Position numbers and translations under genes: made by a program. From Aquabacter sp040049275 (GTDB lineage: Bacteria; Pseudomonadota; Alphaproteobacteria; Rhizobiales; Xanthobacteraceae): a DNA stretch of 64,000 nucleotides. The notes beneath the pieces were generated by a model that was not told where the DNA came from, ran no database searches, and was given only the letters and a program-made list of their open reading frames with translations. Every line of letters starts with the position of its first letter. Within the stretch, counting starts at the first letter, position 1. Below are positions 1 to 8,573 of the stretch, in pieces. The stretch is taken from NCBI RefSeq assembly GCF_040049275.1, contig NZ_JBDZDT010000004.1, positions 434,001-498,000 on the forward strand, read 5' to 3'.

Positions 1-1
1 C

Positions 2-145
2 ATCATGCTGGGCGTCGCCCTGCGCTACACCGCCTTCCGCTATCCCCACGACTGGGAGCCGGCGCACCCGCGCCTTGCCGCCCGACTGCGCAAGCTGGAG
101 GCGCGGCCGGCGATCCGGGACACGGAGCCGCCGGGCTTTTCCTGA
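2..145 (+). CDS. Glutathione S-transferase, C-terminal fragment
   Basis: Only the last 47 codons are inside the window; the gene starts upstream of base 1. The visible peptide (a run beginning IMLGVALRYTAF, then FRYPHDWEP, then LRKLEARPAIRDTEPP) resembles the extreme C-terminus of proteobacterial cytosolic glutathione S-transferases. There the last helices carry an FRYP...W motif followed by a KLEARPAI/FRDT ending. The family conjugates glutathione to electrophiles in the cytoplasm. The N-terminal thioredoxin fold and catalytic residue cannot be seen, so the class is unknown. Confidence 0.6.
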   Translation: MMLGVALRYTAFRYPHDWEPAHPRLAARLRKLEARPAIRDTEPPGFS

Positions 146-331
146 GACGCAGGGCAGACCGGCGTTTCCGGCATTTGCCTCCGGCGCCTTGCGCGGGCAA
201 AAGCCTATTGTCGACACGTGTGTTTTATCCGTGCGGCTCCTTTCGCCCTTTCCCAAAGGCCCGACCCCATTGCCGCACCATTCCCTTTCGCGCGGCCCGT
301 TCGCAGCCTACGCCCCGGCCGGGGCCGCCCC

Positions 332-1549
332 GTGAGCGGAGGAACGCCGGAGGGCGTGCCCCACGAGCCGCGCGTCGGCCTCACGGGGCTCCTGGCCGAG
401 ACGCTGTTCGTGCAGGTGATCGGCACCACCTCCATCCTCATCATTCCCGCGCTCGCCCCGCTCATCGCCCCCGACCTCGGCATGCCCACCAGCGCGGTGG
501 GCTACCAGATCTCGCTGGTCTATTTCGCCGGCATGGTGGCCTCCATCCTGGCCGGTGCGCTGGTGATGCGGTTCGGCCCGTGCCGCACCGGGCAGGCGGC
601 CATGGTCCTGGCGGCGGCAGGCTGCGGGCTGGCGAGCCTCGCCAATATCTGGACCGTGCTGGCCGGCAGCCTCGTCTGCGGCTTCGCATACGGCCTCATC
701 AACCCGGCCGCGTCCGACCTCCTCATGCGCCATGCCCCAGCGGCGCGGCGCAACCTGATCTTCTCCTTCAAGCAGACCGGCGTGCCGCTGGGCGGCATGG
801 TGGCGGGGCTGGTGGGCCCGCAGATCGCGCTCGCCCTCGACTGGCATGCGGCGCTTCTCAGCGTGAGCGGTGTGGCGCTGGTGCTCGCGGGGCTCTCGCA
901 GTTGGGCCGCGCGCGGCTCGACGCGCACCGACGCAAGGGCGGGCTCAGCCTGTTCTCGCTGACCGCGCTGCGCCTCGTGATGGCGACGCCGGCCCTGCGC
1001 TGGCTCGCGCTCTCCTCCTTCTTCTTCTCGGCCATGCAACTCTGCGCCATCACCTTCCTGGTGGTGATGCTGGTGGAGGATCTCGGCTTCTCCCTGGTGG
1101 AGGCGGGCGCGCTGCTGGCCGCCGTCCAGGTGGGCGGGGCGGTGGGCCGCGTCCTGTGGGGCCAGGCGGCCGACATGCTGGGCGACGGCCTCGTCGTGCT
1201 GCTGAGCCTCGCCCTCGCCATGGGGGCCGCGGCGGGGGCCCTGATGTTCGCCTCGCCCCACTGGCCGCTGCCCCTCACCTCCGGCATCCTCATGGTGCTG
1301 GGGCTCACGGCGGTGGGCTGGAACGGGGTCTATCTCTCCGAAGTCGCGCGCCAGGCACCCCATGGCGCGGTGAGCGCGGTGACCGGCGCCTCCATGTTCT
1401 TCACCTTCACCGGGGTGGTGGTGGGGCCGGTCATCTTTTCCGAGCTGCACCATCATGTGGGCTCGTATGTGGACAGCTACGGCTTCCTGGTGGTTCTGGC
1501 GCTCTGCGGCGCGCTGATGGTGGCATTCAACAAATGGGCGCGGGGGTAG
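332..1549 (+). CDS. MFS transporter
   Basis: This is a 405-residue hydrophobic protein with about 12 predicted membrane segments, typical in length for the major facilitator superfamily. It lies in the inner membrane and is probably a proton-driven carrier. A loop between segments 2 and 3 carries a degraded MFS A-motif, and the segment GALVMRFGPCRTGQ fits that region. I chose the GTG at 332 because the protein becomes family-like just after it (LLAETLFVQVIGTTSILIIPALAP); the frame is open upstream to 218, but that stretch is low-complexity. The substrate cannot be inferred. It stands alone, followed by a long intergenic region. Confidence 0.8.
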   Translation: MSGGTPEGVPHEPRVGLTGLLAETLFVQVIGTTSILIIPALAPLIAPDLGMPTSAVGYQISLVYFAGMVASILAGALVMRFGPCRTGQAAMVLAAAGCGLASLANIWTVLAGSLVCGFAYGLINPAASDLLMRHAPAARRNLIFSFKQTGVPLGGMVAGLVGPQIALALDWHAALLSVSGVALVLAGLSQLGRARLDAHRRKGGLSLFSLTALRLVMATPALRWLALSSFFFSAMQLCAITFLVVMLVEDLGFSLVEAGALLAAVQVGGAVGRVLWGQAADMLGDGLVVLLSLALAMGAAAGALMFASPHWPLPLTSGILMVLGLTAVGWNGVYLSEVARQAPHGAVSAVTGASMFFTFTGVVVGPVIFSELHHHVGSYVDSYGFLVVLALCGALMVAFNKWARG

Positions 1550-1970
1550 GGGCCGAAGCGCTCCAGCGCCCCTATCCCCGCCGTTTCCGGCGGGGTGGAG
1601 GGATGCGGGAGCGGCCGGCACGCCGGCAGGCATGCCTTGGGAGTACAGGTGACGTCGGAGCCGGTGCTCCGTCCGCTCCCGCGCGGGGATTTATGGCGTG
1701 TCGGCTGCGCCGCGTGGGTGATCAGTCCTCCCCATCACCACCGGCCGGACCAGCGCCGGATCGGTGCGCAGACCCCTTCGGCCTCCTTTCTCGCCCGGCG
1801 GAGTGCGTTACTCCCCACCGGGTCGGACACCCGCTGCCCTGCACCACCCGTCAGGCCGCTCCGGACGCGCCCCTCCTTGGTGCAAGGTGAGGGGACCATA
1901 GCAGGGGTTCATACGGAAAGGAATATAGTCCCTAGGATTATTTTCTTGAAACCTGTCCTCCCGATGACCC
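1550..1970. other. Intergenic region without a supported gene
   Basis: I see no convincing gene here. An open frame of 139 codons (1595-2014) exists but has no recognisable domain, reads into the palindromic repeats downstream and has no clear ribosome binding site. I treat the region as a spacer between the MFS gene and the convergent DUF2778 gene. Confidence 0.5.
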
Positions 1971-2126
1971 CGTCATGCCCGGGCTTGACCCGGGCATCCA
2001 CGCCTTTCCCCTAAGTGCGCACCCAGCGGAGCCCCGTGGATGGCCGGGACAAGCCCGGCCATGACGATGGTGCTGGCGGAGGGAGGCACGAAAGAGAGAA
2101 CCCTGGGTCAAGCCCGGGGATGACGG
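1971..2126. repeat. REP-like palindromic repeat cluster (family A)
   Basis: Three GC-rich imperfect palindromes lie in tandem with alternating orientation: 1971-2003, 2034-2066 and 2101-2126. Each has a core such as GCCCGGGCTTGACCCGGGC or GGCCGGGACAAGCCCGGCC flanked by TCATG / ATGACG. Related copies occur at 50997-51090 and 57907-57938. Such elements are common in intergenic DNA of Hyphomicrobiales and can fold as hairpins. Here they sit at the junction of two convergent genes, where they may act in mRNA 3'-end stability or transcription termination. Confidence 0.8.
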
Positions 2127-2203
2127 TCGATGGAAGATCGCATGAGGCCGGGGGGCGCCGCGCCCTCAGCGAGGAGCCGGAAAGAGCCTCAGCCGGAACC
2201 GCC

Positions 2204-3289
2204 TCAGCGGGAGGCGTTGCCGGCGAGCCAGGCGAGCAGCGGGTTGTCGGGGCCTGGGGCATTGGGCAGGCTCGCCACGACGACGATGCGGTTGACTTCG
2301 CCACGCTTATAGGCCGCCAGGAACTTGTCATAGTCCTTGAAGGAGATGCAGCCGTTGGAATCCCCGCGCGCACCCATCAGGTAGGAATGGGTGAGGAAGC
2401 CGTCGCGGCCGTACATCTTGCCGTCGCCGGCCGGCGTCATGCGCAGGGCTTCGACGCCATGGAACAGCTTTTCCCGCATCTTGAGAGTGTAGGTGTTCGG
2501 CGGGGTCGGCCCGAGCATGCGCACGGAGACGTGGGTGATGTCGTCGAAGCCCTCGCCATAGCCGGAATGCGCTTCCAGCTTCTCGCCGGACGGCATGTAG
2601 ACCTTCTGCCCCTTGATGTCATAGAGCGCGAACTTGTCGCCCGGCGCGGGCAAAGCGATCTGCGGCTCGGCGGGCTTGGTGGGCGCCGGCTCGAGGACGG
2701 CGGGGCTGTCTGCCGGCGGCAGCGCGGCAAGCTGCATCTGCTGCTGTTCGCCGACGGCCGCGAGCGGGTTCCGCCGCGGCATGGGAATGGTGGTGCTCGG
2801 ATCCTGCAACGCGAGGGGCGTGCTGCTTTCCTCGGACGGCTGCAGGCGCGCGGCGGCGCTCAGCGGATTGGCGAGCGGCAGCGGCACGCTGCGCAGGATC
2901 TCGATCTTCCGTTCCGGTTCCTCGGGGAGAGGGACAGGGGCGGAGGCGACCTTTGTCCGGGCGGGGCCGGCCAGCGGGGAAGGGTCGTAGAGCCAGCTCG
3001 GCAGGATGGAGAGCGCCGTCGTGGCGCGCACGGGCTCGACGTCCGCTGCGATCTCGGCATCGCTGGCAGCGTCCGCGGCGAGCTGGGCCGCCCGCTGCGC
3101 CATCGTCTTTTCATCGAAGGCGGGGGCGCTCACCGGGCCGCTGAAAGCCCAGGCCAGCACCCCAGCGGCCGCCGCGACGCCCGCGAGGCCGACCACGGCC
3201 GCAACCGCCAAGCGCAGGTAGGACCTGGCCGGAGGGGCAATCGGGTGCTCGTAGGAAGGCTCGTCGTCGATCCAAGCCGTATAGGTCAT
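2204..3289 (-). CDS. DUF2778 (Tlde1-like) L,D-transpeptidase-fold membrane-anchored protein
   Basis: The protein is about 361 residues. One membrane segment near residues 25-48 (LRLAVAAVVGLAGVAAAAGV) is followed by a long Pro/Ala-rich periplasmic linker, then a DUF2778 domain over roughly the last 125 residues. That domain carries HSYLMGARGDSNGCISF, the H...SxGC signature of L,D-transpeptidase-like cysteine enzymes, with candidate catalytic Cys314 and His301. DUF2778 includes the Tlde1 family, which cuts or exchanges peptidoglycan stem peptides, so a periplasmic wall-modifying role is likely. I used the ATG at 3289; an in-frame GTG at 3298 would add three residues. No immunity partner or type VI genes are nearby, so a toxin role is not supported. 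Confidence 0.75.
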   Translation of the reverse strand: MTYTAWIDDEPSYEHPIAPPARSYLRLAVAAVVGLAGVAAAAGVLAWAFSGPVSAPAFDEKTMAQRAAQLAADAASDAEIAADVEPVRATTALSILPSWLYDPSPLAGPARTKVASAPVPLPEEPERKIEILRSVPLPLANPLSAAARLQPSEESSTPLALQDPSTTIPMPRRNPLAAVGEQQQMQLAALPPADSPAVLEPAPTKPAEPQIALPAPGDKFALYDIKGQKVYMPSGEKLEAHSGYGEGFDDITHVSVRMLGPTPPNTYTLKMREKLFHGVEALRMTPAGDGKMYGRDGFLTHSYLMGARGDSNGCISFKDYDKFLAAYKRGEVNRIVVVASLPNAPGPDNPLLAWLAGNASR

Positions 3290-3656
3290 GATCCCCACTT
3301 TTCGATCGGATCACGAGACCGACGGCCTTATCGCCTCCGGTCCCGCCCTCTGGTCGAAGGCGCCCGCTCCACGCGGCAGCGGACGCTGAAATTCTCTGCC
3401 TGACCAAACTTGCCCCAGGCTTGGGCGCAAAAACCATGGTCGGAAGACTCGCGCGCAAGCCGCGTAAATCTCCCGCAAATATCGTGTCCGGGGTGAAGAC
3501 CGCCCACACCCCCCATTGCCTGTGCCCCGTGCGCCGAAGCGGCACTGAGGGCCTGCAACTACCGTCTTGCCTGCTGTGCCAAGCCAGCAAGGCGGAAATA
3601 TGTAACCCCGCCAGTGGTGTTGCTGCAAGCGGGGAGGCGTTCCGGGCACCGGCGCG
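3290..3656. other. Intergenic region, nothing recognised
   Basis: This ~370-bp gap lies between the start of the DUF2778 gene and the end of the cupin gene. It must contain the DUF2778 promoter, but I see no clear -35/-10 pair, palindrome or terminator. Short overlapping frames exist on both strands without family resemblance. Confidence 0.4.
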
Positions 3657-4112
3657 CTATTCCAGGATCTCCACGTCATACTTGCCCGTGAGCGCCTTGA
3701 TGGTCTCCCGGTCGTGGTCCTTCACCGCGTCCACCTCGATGAAATAATTGCCGAAGCGGCCGGGAATGATGGTGAGCACCAGCCGGCCGGGGGTCTCGCC
3801 CACGTTGCGGAAGGTGTGGGGAATGTCGCGCGGGCCGAGCACATTGGCGCCGGGGCCGACCACCAGCGTGTCCCCCGCCACCCGGAACTCGAACGTGCCC
3901 TCGACGATGTAGAACACCTCGGTCTCGTGGCGGTGGACGTGCAGCGGCGGGCCTTTGCCGGGCGGGATCACCTGTTCGAGGATGGCATAGGCCCCGTTCA
4001 CCTGATCCGGGCGCACCATGATGCGGGTGCGGCCGTCCAGGACGTTGACCTCGGCGCCTTCCGCATCGGGGAGGCTGACGATGGGGACGGAGGTTTCGGT
4101 GGTCTCGAGCAT
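3657..4112 (-). CDS. Single-domain cupin protein
   Basis: A 151-residue protein with one small beta-barrel cupin domain. Motif 1 is seen as PPLHVHRHETEVFYIVEG (HxH...E) and motif 2 as the later GPRDIPHTF (H), a complete set of metal ligands. The protein is cytosolic and probably binds a divalent metal. Cupins of this size include isomerases, dioxygenases and ligand-binding proteins, and nothing in the sequence decides between them. It appears monocistronic. Confidence 0.75.
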   Translation of the reverse strand: MLETTETSVPIVSLPDAEGAEVNVLDGRTRIMVRPDQVNGAYAILEQVIPPGKGPPLHVHRHETEVFYIVEGTFEFRVAGDTLVVGPGANVLGPRDIPHTFRNVGETPGRLVLTIIPGRFGNYFIEVDAVKDHDRETIKALTGKYDVEILE

Positions 4113-4219
4113 GAGGCGGTCTCCTGCCGGAAGCAGGCACTATGGGCTGCCACCCGTTCTGGCATGGTCTCTTTCGCCGATGAAGCTTGCATGTCAGTGG
4201 AGCCGCCCACAACGGCAAA

Positions 4220-4247
4220 GCGCCCGCCCCGTTTCCGGGGCGGGCGC
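4220..4247 (-). terminator. Strong GC hairpin terminator
   Basis: A perfect 11-bp stem (GCGCCCGCCCC / GGGGCGGGCGC) with a 6-base loop lies just after the stop of the DUF1236 gene. Read on the minus strand it is followed by TTTGCCGTT; on the plus strand by TTCTTG. It would end the DUF1236 transcript before the cupin gene. Confidence 0.75.
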
Positions 4248-4294
4248 TTCTTGAAAACTCAGCCGCGTAAAGAACCGAATGATCCGCGGACGAA

Positions 4295-4711
4295 TTACTG
4301 GATCACCTGCATGATGCGGCCGGTGTCAGGGTCGACCAGAACCGTGCGGTTGTTCACGACGGTGTAGCGATAGTCGGTCTTGCCGTACTCGGCGGGCACT
4401 TCATAGTAGGTGACGCCCTGCCGCGGCAGGGTCGCGCCGACCACGACGGGCTCAGCGTAGGTGTAGGACGGGCGGCGCTGTTCCACCACATAGGTCTGGA
4501 AGCGCGGGGTCTGGTCGCCAATGATGGCGCCGACCACGGCACCGCTCACCCCGCCGACAACCGCACCCACAGGGCCACCCACCAGCGCCCCGCCGACCAC
4601 GCCCGTGGTGGCGCCGGCCGCCGCACCGCTCTGCGCGCCCGGCGCATTCTGGGCCAGGGCGAATCCGGGAACAGCGACAATGGCTGCGACGACGATAAGC
4701 TTCTTCAGCAT
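4295..4711 (-). CDS. Secreted DUF1236 protein with glycine-zipper segment
   Basis: This 138-residue precursor has a Sec signal peptide (MLKKLIVVAAIVAVPGFALA, cleavage expected after ALA). A Gly-rich zipper follows at about residues 30-66 (GATTGVVGGALVGGPVGAVV), of the type that inserts in or lines membranes. The C-terminal DUF1236 domain has VPAEYGKTDYRYTVVNN and RTVLVDPDTGRIMQVIQ. It is a periplasmic or envelope-associated protein of unknown function common in Hyphomicrobiales. It is a single gene with its own terminator. Confidence 0.8.
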   Translation of the reverse strand: MLKKLIVVAAIVAVPGFALAQNAPGAQSGAAAGATTGVVGGALVGGPVGAVVGGVSGAVVGAIIGDQTPRFQTYVVEQRRPSYTYAEPVVVGATLPRQGVTYYEVPAEYGKTDYRYTVVNNRTVLVDPDTGRIMQVIQ

Positions 4712-4934
4712 GGAAGTAATCCTCCTGGTGAGTCAGCTCGAGAGAGGATCCCGTAAGCCGAACAGTCCAGGAGAGAACAAGATATCCGAAGATATGTTCC
4801 GGTAAATTATTTTACTTCGTTTCGAAACTTAGGCTGCAAGAGGCCCTGAATATGGCGGGGCCGACACTCCGGCGTCTCACGATGTCCGCCAGCCAGTGAA
4901 ACGACATGTCAGGGCGCGCTCTGCGCCGCCATAA

Positions 4935-4961
4935 GGGCAGGCGCCCTTTCGGGCGCCGCCC
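4935..4961 (-). terminator. Hairpin after ettA
   Basis: GGGC-A-GGCGCCC, loop TTTC, GGGCGCC-GCCC forms an 11-bp stem with one bulged base, starting 4 bp after the ettA stop codon. There is no strong U-tract, so it may be a processing or pause structure rather than a classic terminator. Confidence 0.55.
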
Positions 4962-4964
4962 GTA

Positions 4965-6620
4965 TCAGCGGCCGAACTTCTTGTACTGGATGCGCTTCGG
5001 GATCACCGAATCGATGCCCAGCCGGCGCTTCTTGTCTTCCTCATAATCCTGGAAGTTGCCCTCGAACCATTCCACATGGCTGTCGCCCTCGAAGGCCAGC
5101 ATGTGGGTGGCGATGCGGTCCAGGAAGAAGCGATCATGGGATATGATGACGGCGCAGCCGGCATAATCCTCCAGCGCCTCTTCCAGGGCGCGCAGGGTGT
5201 CCACGTCGAGGTCGTTGGTGGGCTCGTCCAGCAGCAGCACGTTGCCGCCGCGCTGGAGCGTGCGCGCGAGGTGGACGCGGTTGCGCTCGCCGCCGGAGAG
5301 CGAGCCCACCTTCTTCTGCTGGTCGCCGCCCTTGAAGTTGAAGGCGGCGCAATAGGCGCGCGAGGGAATTTCCTTCTTCCCCACATAGATCACTTCATTG
5401 CCGCCGGAGATTTCCTCCCAGACGGTCTTCTTGTCGTCCAGCGCGTCGCGGTTCTGGTCCACATAGCCGAGCTTCACCGACTCGCCGATGGTGATGGTGC
5501 CGGCGTCGGGCTTCTCCTGCCCCGTGATCATGCGGAACAAGGTGGTCTTGCCCGCGCCGTTCGGGCCGATGACGCCGACGATGCCGCCGGGCGGCAGCTT
5601 GAAGGAGAGGTCGTCGATCAGCAGCCGGTCGCCGAACGCCTTGTTGAGGCCCTCGAAGGCGATGACGTTCTGCCCCAGGCGCTCGGCCACGGGGATGACG
5701 ATCTGGGTCGCCGAGGGCATGCGCTCGGAGGCCTTCTGCAGCAGGTCCTCGTAGCGCTGGATGCGCGCCTTGCTCTTGGCCTGGCGGGCGCGGGGCGAGG
5801 TGCCCATCCATTCCTGCTCGCGGGCCAGCGCGCGCTGGCGGGCTTCGTCCTCGCGGCCCTCCTGCTGGAGGCGCTTCTGCTTCTGGCCGAGCCAGGACGA
5901 GTAGTTGCCCTCGTAGGGAATGCCGTTGCCGCGGTCGAGCTCCAGGATCCAGCCGGTGACGTTGTCCAGGAAGTAGCGGTCATGGGTGACGATCAGGATC
6001 GCGCCGGGATAGGTGCGCAGATGGCCTTCGAGCCACGCCGTGGTCTCGGCATCGAGATGGTTGGTGGGCTCGTCCAGCAGCAGCAGCTCGGGCTGCTCCA
6101 GCAGCAGCCGGCAGAGCGCCACGCGGCGGCGCTCGCCGCCCGAGAGCTTGGCGACCTCGGAATCGTCGGACGGGCAGCGCAGCGCGTCCATGGCCTGATC
6201 GACCTTGCTGTCCAGGTCCCACAGGCCCTGCGCCTCGATCTGGTCCTGGAGCTCGGTCATCTCGTCGGCCGTCTCCTCGGAATAGTTCATGGCGAGTTCG
6301 TTGTAACGGTCGAGGATCGCCTTCTGCTTGGCGACGCCGTCCATCACGTTCTCGCGGACACTCTTCTTCGGGTCGAGCTGCGGCTCCTGGGCGAGATAGC
6401 CCACGCGCACGCCCTCGGCGGGGCGCGCCTCGCCGGAGAAGTCCTTGTCCATGCCCGCCATGATGCGCAGCAGGGTGGACTTGCCGGCGCCGTTATTGCC
6501 GAGCACGCCGATCTTGGCGTCGGGGTAGAAGGAGAGGTGCACGTTATCCAGCACCTTCTTGCCACCGGCATAGGTCTTGGTGAGGCCGTGCATGTGGAAG
6601 GCATACTGATAGGCAGCCAT
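4965..6620 (-). CDS. ettA: Energy-dependent translational throttle EttA (ABC-F)
   Basis: The protein is 551 residues, matching EttA length. It has two ATPase domains without membrane segments. The first has Walker A GNNGAGKST (near 40-48), signature LSGGERRRVALCRLLL and LLLLDEPTNHLDAETTAWLE. The second has GPNGAGKTT, SLSGGERNRVHLARTL and LLLDEPTNDLDVDTLRALEE. The linker contains the conserved GTSPRARQAKSKARIQRYE stretch typical of EttA. The family binds the ribosomal E site and gates the first elongation step according to the ATP/ADP ratio. It is monocistronic, diverging from the His-rich cupin gene. Confidence 0.95.
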   Translation of the reverse strand: MAAYQYAFHMHGLTKTYAGGKKVLDNVHLSFYPDAKIGVLGNNGAGKSTLLRIMAGMDKDFSGEARPAEGVRVGYLAQEPQLDPKKSVRENVMDGVAKQKAILDRYNELAMNYSEETADEMTELQDQIEAQGLWDLDSKVDQAMDALRCPSDDSEVAKLSGGERRRVALCRLLLEQPELLLLDEPTNHLDAETTAWLEGHLRTYPGAILIVTHDRYFLDNVTGWILELDRGNGIPYEGNYSSWLGQKQKRLQQEGREDEARQRALAREQEWMGTSPRARQAKSKARIQRYEDLLQKASERMPSATQIVIPVAERLGQNVIAFEGLNKAFGDRLLIDDLSFKLPPGGIVGVIGPNGAGKTTLFRMITGQEKPDAGTITIGESVKLGYVDQNRDALDDKKTVWEEISGGNEVIYVGKKEIPSRAYCAAFNFKGGDQQKKVGSLSGGERNRVHLARTLQRGGNVLLLDEPTNDLDVDTLRALEEALEDYAGCAVIISHDRFFLDRIATHMLAFEGDSHVEWFEGNFQDYEEDKKRRLGIDSVIPKRIQYKKFGR

Positions 6621-6778
6621 GGGGCGGGCGGCTCCGGAAAAGGAAGGCGGGAGGGTTGCCGCCGTTCTAGTGCGCCAGCGGTTGGAAGGGAAGGGCGAAG
6701 CGATTCCCTTCTGCGCATTCCCGGCCTAACCTTGGGGTGAGAAGCGGGTGGCAAGCCCCGCATGCGGAGATACGTCCC

Positions 6779-7288
6779 ATGAGCCACGACCATGACCATC
6801 CGCACGAACATGCCGAAGATCATGCCCACGACCACACCCTAGACTGGCGCGACCATGGCGTGAAGGTGATCCCCGGCGACCAGCTCGACCCCAACACCGC
6901 CCAGACCCCCGGCATGAACCGCGCCACCGCCATCAACAAGGCGCGCGCCGGGGCGGAGAAGATCTGGGCGGGAACGGTGCACATCCATCCCGACGCCAAG
7001 ACCGGGGCGCACCATCACGGCGACCTGGAGAGCGTGATCTATGTGGTGAAGGGCAAGGCCCGCATGCGCTGGGGCGAGCATTTGGAATTCACCGCCGAGG
7101 CGGGGCCCGGCGATTTCATCTTCATTCCCCCTTATGTGCCCCACCAGGAGATCAACGCCTCGGCGGACGAGGTGCTGGAATGCGTGCTGATGCGCTCCGG
7201 CCAGGATCCGGTGGTGGTCAATCTCGACATCGAGCCGGTGGAGAAGCCCACCGAAGTGAAGTGGATCGACCCCATCCACAGGGCGTGA
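6779..7288 (+). CDS. Cupin protein with His/Asp-rich N-terminus
   Basis: A 169-residue protein. The first ~20 residues (SHDHDHPHEHAEDHAHDH) form a metal-binding-like tail, followed by a cupin core. Motif 1 is GAHHHGDLESVIYVVKG and motif 2 is IPPYVPHQEINAS. I chose the ATG at 6779 because GGAG lies just upstream and the His-rich stretch follows directly; the open frame extends further upstream. Function is unknown. The tail suggests a protein that handles Zn, Ni or Cu, or holds its own metal store. It is probably transcribed alone, ahead of the tRNA. Confidence 0.8.
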   Translation: MSHDHDHPHEHAEDHAHDHTLDWRDHGVKVIPGDQLDPNTAQTPGMNRATAINKARAGAEKIWAGTVHIHPDAKTGAHHHGDLESVIYVVKGKARMRWGEHLEFTAEAGPGDFIFIPPYVPHQEINASADEVLECVLMRSGQDPVVVNLDIEPVEKPTEVKWIDPIHRA

Positions 7289-7423
7289 GGGGGCGCAGAG
7301 CCTTTATATTGGCCGGGTTTGCACGCCGATTGTCGATGCCGGACAAAAGCCTGTTGCATTCGCATCCGGCTTTTGGCATAGACACCCACCTGCCGCGCGG
7401 GACACCGCGCCGGACAGATGGAT

Positions 7424-7498
7424 GCGGGTGTAGCTCAGGGGTAGAGCACAACCTTGCCAAGGTTGGGGTCGAGGGTTCGAATCCCTTCGCCCGCTCCA
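7424..7498 (+). tRNA. tRNA-Gly (anticodon GCC)
   Basis: A 75-nt cloverleaf with acceptor stem GCGGGTG/CGCCCGC (one G-U), D-loop TAGCTCAGGGGTAGAGC, anticodon loop CTTGCCAAG with anticodon GCC, T-loop GGTTCGAATCC and encoded CCA at 7496-7498. Confidence 0.97.
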
Positions 7499-7532
7499 GT
7501 TTCTCTCAGGCAAATCAGTGATCTATAAAGAA

Positions 7533-7560
7533 GCCGCCTTCGGGCGGCGTCTTTAGTTTT
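7533..7560 (+). terminator. Rho-independent terminator of tRNA-Gly
   Basis: The stem GCCGCC-TTCG-GGCGGC is followed by GTCTTTAGTTTT, 35 bp after the tRNA 3' end. Confidence 0.85.
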
Positions 7561-7750
7561 GCCTCCGTTTCAGACGTTCGGTGTTTATCGCGAAAGCGGG
7601 CCTCGCCCTCTGGTCATTCTCAGCGCCAGCATAGCTAAGGCGGACCAGGCACCGCCCGGTGGCCTGCCGGCCCGGACTGGCGCAATTGCATTGAGCATGA
7701 TTGCATGGATGCCGACAGACCAGCGGCGCTACAACGCCAGGAGCGAGCTT

Positions 7751-8233
7751 ATGGCCGCGTTCGCGAGCGCCCTTCTGGTATCGGCGGCGGCATCATTTGC
7801 CAGTCTAGCCGTGGCCGCTGAGATGCCGTTGGGTTGCTTCAGCCGAACCTATGACACTGCGCATTTGCAGAGCCATCGCAGCCAGCAGGTTCAACGTCTC
7901 TGGATCCGCATCGAGGCGTCCCGCTACGATCCTGGAAAGATCGACTTTGGCATGAATCTCTGGGTCAGTGGCCAGCAGCAGAAATGGCGCGCAGGGGGCC
8001 GCTGCGAACCGAACGGTACAGGATTGAGGTGCCAGCCCGACACTGACGGTGCCTCCGAACTTCTGGTCACGTTGGAGGGTGGCAACCTACGCCTCTCAAA
8101 CCCGGGCAAGCTGAAGATCTTCGATGATGTGACCGGCCCTGACCTGAATGACAGGCTGATCGGCGGTCCGGAGGATTCAACCTTCCTTCTCCGGGCGACG
8201 CAGGACGCCGTCTGTCAGGATGACCGCTCGTAA
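7751..8233 (+). CDS. Small secreted protein of unknown function
   Basis: With the ATG at 7751 this is a 160-residue precursor. An N-terminal signal peptide (MAAFASALLVSAAASFASLAVAA) precedes the mature part starting near EMPLGCFSRTYD. The mature region has four cysteines (GCFSRT, GRCEPN, LRCQPD, AVCQDD), suggesting two disulfides in the periplasm. The open frame reaches back to 7559, but upstream residues look non-coding. I do not recognise the family. It is alone after the tRNA terminator, and its base composition is somewhat less GC-rich than the neighbours. Confidence 0.6.
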   Translation: MAAFASALLVSAAASFASLAVAAEMPLGCFSRTYDTAHLQSHRSQQVQRLWIRIEASRYDPGKIDFGMNLWVSGQQQKWRAGGRCEPNGTGLRCQPDTDGASELLVTLEGGNLRLSNPGKLKIFDDVTGPDLNDRLIGGPEDSTFLLRATQDAVCQDDRS

Positions 8234-8297
8234 GTGCCCTCCTGATCGTGCGCGCCATCGCTCATTCTGGCGCTCAAGGGCGTGCCGTGAGCATGAT

Positions 8298-8477
8298 CTA
8301 ACGGAGCTTGGCGATCCCGATGCCATCGAGTTTGGCGCGGTCTTTGATGGATTCTTCGCTGCGCGTCATCGCTTTCGAAATCGCCTTCAGTGACATGCCC
8401 TTCTTGGCGAGCAGCTTCAGCTTCTCGAGCTCCTCATGTGTCCAGGGTTGGCGGTGCCGCTCAAATCGCTCGGCCAT
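8298..8477 (-). CDS. Small HTH/SANT-like protein
   Basis: A 59-residue protein, starting at MAERFERHRQPWTHEE. The segment PWTHEELEKLKLLAKKGMSLKAISKAMTRSEESIKDRA reads as a Myb/SANT- or GcrA-like tri-helix with a helix-turn-helix (KGMSLKAISKAMTRSEES). The frame could start upstream at 8570, but the first 31 residues there are not family-like. It is likely a DNA-binding small protein. No partner is evident, and it runs parallel to the TetR gene. Confidence 0.55.
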   Translation of the reverse strand: MAERFERHRQPWTHEELEKLKLLAKKGMSLKAISKAMTRSEESIKDRAKLDGIGIAKLR

Positions 8478-8573
8478 GATCTGCTCCTGCGCGGCCGGGA
8501 CATGTCCGGCATTCGCGTCCTCTATAGCAGTGATGGCGACGAACCCGATTGCCCGTATCGCCTCCACCACTCA

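Noticed and set aside
2204..3289. DUF2778 protein as a type VI toxin with an immunity gene
   Set aside because: It has a membrane anchor and no immunity or T6SS gene nearby; the neighbours are unrelated.
5076..6740. 554-codon plus-strand frame opposite ettA
   Set aside because: Antisense of a highly conserved gene; Val/Leu/Gly-rich without motifs.
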